From Anaerolineae bacterium (GTDB lineage Bacteria > Chloroflexota > Anaerolineae > 4572-78 > J111): a stretch of 8,670 nt of DNA. Both the position numbers and the translations under genes were made by a program. Each line of letters starts with the position of its first letter. The stretch's first letter is position 1. Under the pieces are notes generated by a model that was not told where the DNA came from, made no database searches, and saw only the letters and a list, made by a program, of their open reading frames with translations. Positions 5,135 through 8,670 of this stretch are shown here, one piece after another. The stretch lies in the NCBI GenBank assembly GCA_020433785.1, contig JAGRCC010000362.1, positions 1 to 8,670 of the forward strand. Reading direction: 5' to 3'.

Positions 5135-6682
5135 ATGCTGTCGAAAATCCGCGTTAATCACCTCATTCGTTCGACCACGATTTTAATGGTGGCTTTTCTC
5201 GCCACCAAAATCGTGGGGTTCGGACGACAGATTGTCATCGCTCGCGCCTTCGGTACCGGAGCCGAGTACGATGCCTATGTGGCGGCCTTTCGCCTGCCGG
5301 ATATCCTTTTCTTGCTCATCTCCGGCGGCGCGTTAGGCACGGCTTTTATACCCATCCTCAGCGAACGGCTAACCCGCCGGCCCGAAACGGACCCGGACGG
5401 TTGGCGCCTGACCAGCGGTGTGTTGAACACGCTGCTGCTGGTGGTTACCGCCATTGCCATCCTTATGGCTCTCCTGGCCAACCCGCTGGTCGAGTGGGTG
5501 GTCGCGCCCGGCTTCAGCCCGGACACCCAAGCCCTCACCGCCAATCTCATGCGCCTGACCCTCATCTCGACCATTATCTTTAGTGTCAGCAGTTTACTGG
5601 GCGCGGTGCTGAACACCCGACAGCATTTTGTTCTACCGGCTATTGCCCCCCTGATCTACAATGTTGGGATCATGGCCGGCGCGATTTTTCTGGTGCCTAT
5701 CTTTGGCGTTTACGGGCTAATATGGGGCGCGATTTTGGGGTCGCTGGGGCATTTACTCATCCAGGTGCCCGGCTTGCTGCGCTACGGCCTGCGCTATCAA
5801 CCGATCCTGGCCTGGGACGACCACGAGTTATGGCACATCGCCCGCTTGATGGGGCCGCGCGTATTGAACATCGTTGTCATCCAGATCAATTTTGTGGTGA
5901 TGTTCAACCTGGCCTCACGCCTCAACGAAGGCACGGTATCGGCTCTGGATTATGGCTGGGATTTGATGCAAATGCCGCAAACGATAATCGGCTCGGCCAT
6001 TGGGATTGTGCTGTTCCCCACCCTGTCAGAACTGGCCGCCAAGGGCGATATCGCCACCCTGCGCCATACTCTGGCCCAAACCCTGCGAATTATTCTGGCC
6101 CTGACCATCCCGGCCATGGTCGGCCTGATCGTGCTGGGGCGGCCCCTGATTCAGGTGATGTTGGAACGGGGCGAGTTCGGCCCTGACTCGACAGCGGCGG
6201 TTTACCAATCGCTCCAATTTTGGGCGCTGGCGTTGATTGCTCACTCCGCTTTGGAAGTGGTCAACCGGGTCTTTTACGCCCAAAAAGATACGGTCACACC
6301 GTTCCTGAGTTCGGTGGTCAGTATGGTCATTAATTTGGGCTTGGCACTGCTGCTGTATCGACGGTTGGCTGCCGGTGGATTGGCGCTGTCCAACGGCGTG
6401 GCGGTGACGGTTGAGGTTATTATCATGCTGGTTATCGCTCACTACCGGCTCAACGGGGTCGAAGCCGGCGCGATCCTCAAGACGCTGCTGCTCACGCTTT
6501 TGGCGGCCGGTGCGATGGGGTTGGTGATTATGGCTTTCACTACCTTTGCACCCAATCTGTCGCCGCCGCTCATTGCCGCCGTTGGTGGATTATTGGGCCT
6601 TGTCACCTATTTGGTCGTCGGGTTGGTCGTTGGGGTTAAAGAGATCCGGCTGTTACCTCGTCTGGTGGGGAGAGGTGTGTAG
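5135..6682 (+). CDS. murJ: MurJ/MviN-family lipid II flippase homologue
   Basis: This 515-residue, highly hydrophobic protein is close to E. coli MurJ in length (511) and has about 14 predicted membrane helices, as expected for a MOP-superfamily flippase that exports lipid-linked peptidoglycan precursors. The N-terminal signature is clear: GFGRQIVIARAFGTG (28-42), YDAYVAAFRLPD (45-56) and SGGALGTAFIPIL. By hand alignment with E. coli MurJ, R24 and D39 are kept (R31, D46), R18 is replaced by K25, and the essential R270 is replaced by D276 in the YGWDLMQMPQT segment. It may thus belong to a divergent subfamily, and lipid II as substrate is likely but not proven. The start ATG 5135 lies 6 nt after the DUF262 stop; GAGGTGA (5114-5120) is 14 nt away, so translational coupling is probable. 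No terminator was seen downstream. Confidence 0.87.
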   Translation: MLSKIRVNHLIRSTTILMVAFLATKIVGFGRQIVIARAFGTGAEYDAYVAAFRLPDILFLLISGGALGTAFIPILSERLTRRPETDPDGWRLTSGVLNTLLLVVTAIAILMALLANPLVEWVVAPGFSPDTQALTANLMRLTLISTIIFSVSSLLGAVLNTRQHFVLPAIAPLIYNVGIMAGAIFLVPIFGVYGLIWGAILGSLGHLLIQVPGLLRYGLRYQPILAWDDHELWHIARLMGPRVLNIVVIQINFVVMFNLASRLNEGTVSALDYGWDLMQMPQTIIGSAIGIVLFPTLSELAAKGDIATLRHTLAQTLRIILALTIPAMVGLIVLGRPLIQVMLERGEFGPDSTAAVYQSLQFWALALIAHSALEVVNRVFYAQKDTVTPFLSSVVSMVINLGLALLLYRRLAAGGLALSNGVAVTVEVIIMLVIAHYRLNGVEAGAILKTLLLTLLAAGAMGLVIMAFTTFAPNLSPPLIAAVGGLLGLVTYLVVGLVVGVKEIRLLPRLVGRGV

Positions 6683-6709
6683 CGACCGCCACCCTCTTTC
6701 CGTCCGTCG

Positions 6710-7215
6710 CTTCACAAATTGGGGTCAGCGACTCTCTCAATCATCGGGACGCCCTCTATAATCGGCGACAAGTCTTAGTAAATCACCCGACCGACTCACA
6801 TAATCCGTCTGACGGATGATATAATCGTTGAGTTGTCTTACATAATAGGTGGCGGGTCTTATATAATCATTAGCGCGTCTTAGATAATCGTTGGATTGAC
6901 TCACATAATCCGTTTGAACGCTTATATAATCGTTGAGTTGTCTTATATAATAGGTGGCGCGTCTTAGATAATCATTGGCGCGTCTTAGATAATCGTTGGA
7001 TTGACTCACATAATCCGTTTGAACGCTTACAAAATTGGCTGCCAGACTCACAAAATTGGCTTGTAGGGTGGCTTAATCACGCTGACGCCTCAACCAATAC
7101 CGCCGGCGACTCACAGATAACCATCAGCAGCTCATACATAACCTGCCGCAGCTCACAGATAGCGGCCGATGACTCACGGATACCATTGAGCGACTTACAG
7201 ATTATGGCGATCTGG
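6710..7215. repeat. Degenerate tandem array, 21-bp period, about 23 units
   Basis: Units begin with CTTA or CTCA and most continue with an AT-rich core (CTYAnATAAT), then 11 G/C-richer bases. From 6774 to 7193 the register is exact: 420 bp is 20 units of 21 bp, and two irregular units at 7047-7071 (25 bp) and 7072-7088 (17 bp) together restore it. Units before 6774 are looser (22, 22 and 20 bp). The units 6795-7025 are the most alike; those from 7089 on are diverged. The array fills the gap between two convergent genes, which otherwise holds no gene. Twenty-one bp is two helical turns, so every AT core faces the same side of the DNA. Function unknown. Confidence 0.9.
6795..7025. repeat. 105-bp higher-order repeat within the 21-bp array
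   Basis: Five-unit blocks 6795-6899 and 6900-7004 match at 96 of 105 positions by hand alignment, and 7005-7025 begins a third block identical to 6900-6920. The longest exact match is 52 bp (6873-6924 and 6978-7029). All eleven 21-bp units in this stretch have ATAAT at the same offset. This indicates recent duplication of a five-unit block inside an older array. Confidence 0.88.
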
Positions 7216-7304
7216 CCACATATTCTACTAAAACAGTGACGAATTGTCTCTCTATCCCTGACTTCTTATTCCATAACCCGGACAAGCCGGAACCAAAAGA
7301 ATTT
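7216..7304. other. Intergenic stretch with nothing recognisable
   Basis: Between the 21-bp array and the inverted short-period repeat I see no gene, promoter or stable palindrome. A short + strand frame from 7236 runs through here, but it has no ribosome-binding site and overlaps both the repeat and the end of the PHP gene. Confidence 0.5.
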
Positions 7305-7391
7305 AACGCTAAAGGCGCTCTAGGCGCAAGAGACGCAAAAGGATATATAAAAACGTTTGCGACTTTAGCGCCATTTGCGTCTTTTGCGTTT
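7305..7391. repeat. Inverted arms of GCGCAAAG-type short-period repeats
   Basis: The left arm (7305-7341) is four 8-10-bp units resembling RACGCWAAAG: AACGCTAAAG, GCGCTCTAG, GCGCAAGA, GACGCAAAAG. After an AT-rich spacer (7342-7353) the right arm (7354-7391) carries four similar units on the opposite strand, reading AACGCAAAAG, ACGCAAATG, GCGCTAAAG, TCGCAAACG. The arms could pair imperfectly into a long hairpin about 70 nt beyond the PHP gene's stop codon. I recall similar short-period repeats between genes in Chloroflexota and cyanobacteria; that is memory, not a search. Confidence 0.7.
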
Positions 7392-7459
7392 AGATGCCCG
7401 GCCCCACTTCTTGCTTTTTGGTCAGAGGCGGCTTGGTTAGACACTACTTCCTACTCCGT

Positions 7460-8533
7460 TTACGCCGCTCTCACATAAATCGGATTGGTGAAAACCCAGC
7501 CCCGCAGTTCGCCCCAATAGTGGCGGTAAGCTTCTACTCGAAAGACACCCGGCCGGCGGCTGCGCCAGATCAATTTTGTGCCCAACTGTTGAGCCACACA
7601 GCGCCCATCTTGAATCAGGCGCAGCCAGGCCGGATGAGGGCTGATCACCCGCAGTTCAACCTCGTCTTGCCACGCAAGCGTGTCGCCCATCATTGCGCCG
7701 GTCGAGCCGCTGATGGCGGTAAACTCAAATCCACGCGGCGAGCCGATCAGGCTGTTGCCGATAAAGCAGTGACCGGCGCTGAGGGCCTGATAAATTTGCT
7801 GCTGCGCCGGCCCGGTATCTTGAGACAGCGCGTCGGGTAAAATGAGGTGGGTGTTGACAGCTTTGAACAAATATTCGTAGGGATAAACCGTCCGGGTCAG
7901 CGGGCCGAGGGAGAATGACATCGCGTGGGCATCGGAGCCGCCGATGGCCACCACCTTTTGCCCGGTGGCCAGCAGTTCGTCCCACTTGGCCAGCACTTCC
8001 GGGAAGGGCGCGGTCAGCACCCACTGCGGCAGATAAGCGCCGGCCACGGCTCGGGGCCATAAGGTCCGCAGCCGCCACTTGACATCCGTCATCGCATTCC
8101 ACAGTTCAATGCCGGTGTAGCCGCCGATATCCCAGCTAATCCAAGGGTAAGTTTCAGCGGCAGCCCGCAGGCCTGGCCGTTCGAGCGGGTGAGCCAAAAA
8201 GCACAAGCCGCCGGCCTGGGTAACCGTATCGATCAATTGCTGCGGGTCGGCGGCGATTCCGTTCAGATCGCGGCTGACAAAATGGCACAGCATATGGTTG
8301 AGTTCCGGTTCCCGCCGTTGATCGTTGATCTCCTGGCCCATTAAACGAAGGACCGAGCGGCCGGTAGCCGAGTCTTGATACCAACCGTCAACCCCATCAA
8401 CCCAGGTATTATGATCGGTATAAACAATAAAATCCAGGCCCGCTCTGGCGGCGGCTGAAGCCACTTCGTCGTGAGTGCCGGTGCCGTCGGAAGCTATGGT
8501 GTGTAAATGAAGATTTCCTACAATTTCTGGCAT
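7460..8533 (-). CDS. PHP-domain metal-dependent phosphoesterase
   Basis: This 357-residue protein carries a complete PHP metal site: HLHTIASDG (H9, H11, D16), YTDHN (D40, H41), GQEIND (E68), a histidine in NHMLCHF (H80 or H84), AHP (H115) and GGSDAH (D201, H203). The family uses two or three metal ions to cleave phosphoester bonds, for example in nucleotide or sugar phosphates; the substrate cannot be inferred. Residues about 262-357 form a beta-rich C-terminal module ending in WVFTNPIYV, a pattern I recall from many PHP proteins with an appended Ig-like domain. There is no signal peptide, so it is probably cytoplasmic. ATG 8533 has no Shine-Dalgarno; the nearby CATAAT suggests a nearly leaderless message. 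It is transcribed towards murJ and shares no operon here. Confidence 0.88.
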   Translation of the reverse strand: MPEIVGNLHLHTIASDGTGTHDEVASAAARAGLDFIVYTDHNTWVDGVDGWYQDSATGRSVLRLMGQEINDQRREPELNHMLCHFVSRDLNGIAADPQQLIDTVTQAGGLCFLAHPLERPGLRAAAETYPWISWDIGGYTGIELWNAMTDVKWRLRTLWPRAVAGAYLPQWVLTAPFPEVLAKWDELLATGQKVVAIGGSDAHAMSFSLGPLTRTVYPYEYLFKAVNTHLILPDALSQDTGPAQQQIYQALSAGHCFIGNSLIGSPRGFEFTAISGSTGAMMGDTLAWQDEVELRVISPHPAWLRLIQDGRCVAQQLGTKLIWRSRRPGVFRVEAYRHYWGELRGWVFTNPIYVRAA

Positions 8534-8544
8534 GAGTTACATGT

Positions 8545-8572
8545 ATTATGACTTACGCCGTTGGCCTGTTTA
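8545..8572 (-). promoter_or_regulatory. Weak candidate promoter of the PHP gene
   Basis: On the - strand TAAACA (8567-8572, 4 of 6) and CATAAT (8545-8550, 5 of 6) are 16 nt apart. Transcription would begin near 8538, about 5 nt before the ATG, giving an almost leaderless mRNA. The -35 would lie inside the MITE-like element at 8554-8662, so that element could be supplying part of the promoter. The -35 match is poor. Confidence 0.3.
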
Positions 8573-8662
8573 GCCCCCCTCTAACTCCCCCCAAAGGGGA
8601 AAGGACCAGGCAAGTCCCTCCCTATGGGAGGGATTTAGGGAGGGCTAATTTCCAACGGCGTA
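8554..8662. mobile_element. MITE-like palindromic element with 11-12-nt terminal inverted repeats
   Basis: TTACGCCGTTGG (8553-8564) and CCAACGGCGTAA (8652-8663) are perfect inverted repeats at the ends. Nested inside are TTAGCCC/GGGCTAA (8570-8576 and 8642-8648), a small CCCC-gggg stem near 8587-8599, and a perfect 8-bp hairpin TCCCTCCC-TAT-GGGAGGGA (8615-8633). If the ends are taken as TACGCC and GGCGTA, both sides are flanked by ACT (8551-8553 and 8663-8665), which would fit a 3-bp target duplication. No coding capacity. The C/T-rich core resembles widespread intergenic repeats I remember from Chloroflexota and cyanobacteria. Confidence 0.75.
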
Positions 8663-8670
8663 ACTTCTAT

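Noticed and set aside
4025..6682. Complete GmrSD-type or SspE-based defence system
   Set aside because: Only the DUF262 part is present. There is no DUF1524/HNH half, no Ssp/Dnd modification genes, and the next gene is murJ.
6757..6951. Five perfect TATAAT hexamers in the 21-bp array as a promoter series
   Set aside because: They are the AT core of the repeat unit. No -35-like hexamer lies 16-18 nt upstream of any of them; TTGACT and TTGAGT in the array fall at spacings (7 or 28 nt, and similar) that do not fit a promoter.
6737..7051. - strand open frame of 104 codons encoding heptad-like NDYLRRA repeats
   Set aside because: The frame stays open because the DNA repeat is 21 bp, a multiple of three. 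It has no Shine-Dalgarno or promoter, ends cover only part of the array, and differences between the 105-bp copies change amino acids rather than sparing them.
6710..7215. CRISPR array
   Set aside because: The repeats are directly adjacent and degenerate, with no unique spacers of constant length and no cas genes nearby.
7236..7478. + strand open frame of 80 codons with Ala/Phe/Lys-rich sequence
   Set aside because: It runs through the inverted short-period repeats and into the antisense end of the PHP gene, with no RBS; its periodic composition comes from the repeat.
7470..7483. CTCACATAAATCGG as an outlying unit of the 21-bp array
   Set aside because: It encodes part of the conserved NPIYV end of the PHP protein and is out of register with the array (276 bp from unit 7194), so the likeness is probably chance.

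Overview
The window reads as a piece of a moderately GC-rich bacterial chromosome, most likely from a Chloroflexota (Anaerolineae-like) organism. This rests on the GT-C glycosyltransferase with a C-terminal beta-rich domain of a kind I associate with that phylum, a MurJ with an atypical core, and intergenic spaces full of small palindromic repeats. The taxon is an inference. There are no RNA genes, transposases, integrases or CRISPR arrays.

Layout. Five genes lie on the + strand and one on the - strand. 109-2109 is a membrane glycosyltransferase (GT39/PMT_2 type), probably read from a leaderless transcript. 2163-2549 is a small helical protein of unknown function with its own promoter and a GTG start. 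2691-3866 (TTG start) is a membrane-anchored, outward-facing phospholipase-D-superfamily protein with two intact HKD motifs. 4025-5128 is a stand-alone DUF262 (GmrSD N-terminal/ParB-like) protein. 5135-6682 begins 6 nt after it and is a MurJ/MviN lipid flippase homologue. 7460-8533 (- strand) converges on murJ and encodes a PHP-domain metal-dependent phosphoesterase.

How the genes relate. The glycosyltransferase (lipid-linked sugar donors), MurJ (lipid-linked precursor export) and the membrane-anchored PLD protein share an envelope theme, but only DUF262-murJ is tight enough to suggest co-transcription. No complete known defence system is visible: the DUF262 protein lacks a GmrSD C-terminal (DUF1524, HNH) nuclease half and has no adjacent partner gene.

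The intergenic DNA is the most unusual part. (1) Two related hairpin elements (2606-2663 and 3947-3996) sit almost the same distance (27 and 28 nt) upstream of two unrelated genes; the second is flanked by a near-duplicate of the ribosome-binding region. (2) A degenerate tandem array of about 23 units with a 21-bp period (6710-7215) has a nested 105-bp higher-order repeat, and every one of 11 central units carries ATAAT at the same offset. (3) An inverted pair of short-period GCGCAAAG-type repeats lies at 7305-7391. (4) A MITE-like element of about 109 bp with 11-12-nt terminal inverted repeats (8554-8662) closes the window. The mechanism and function of these repeats are not shown by the sequence.
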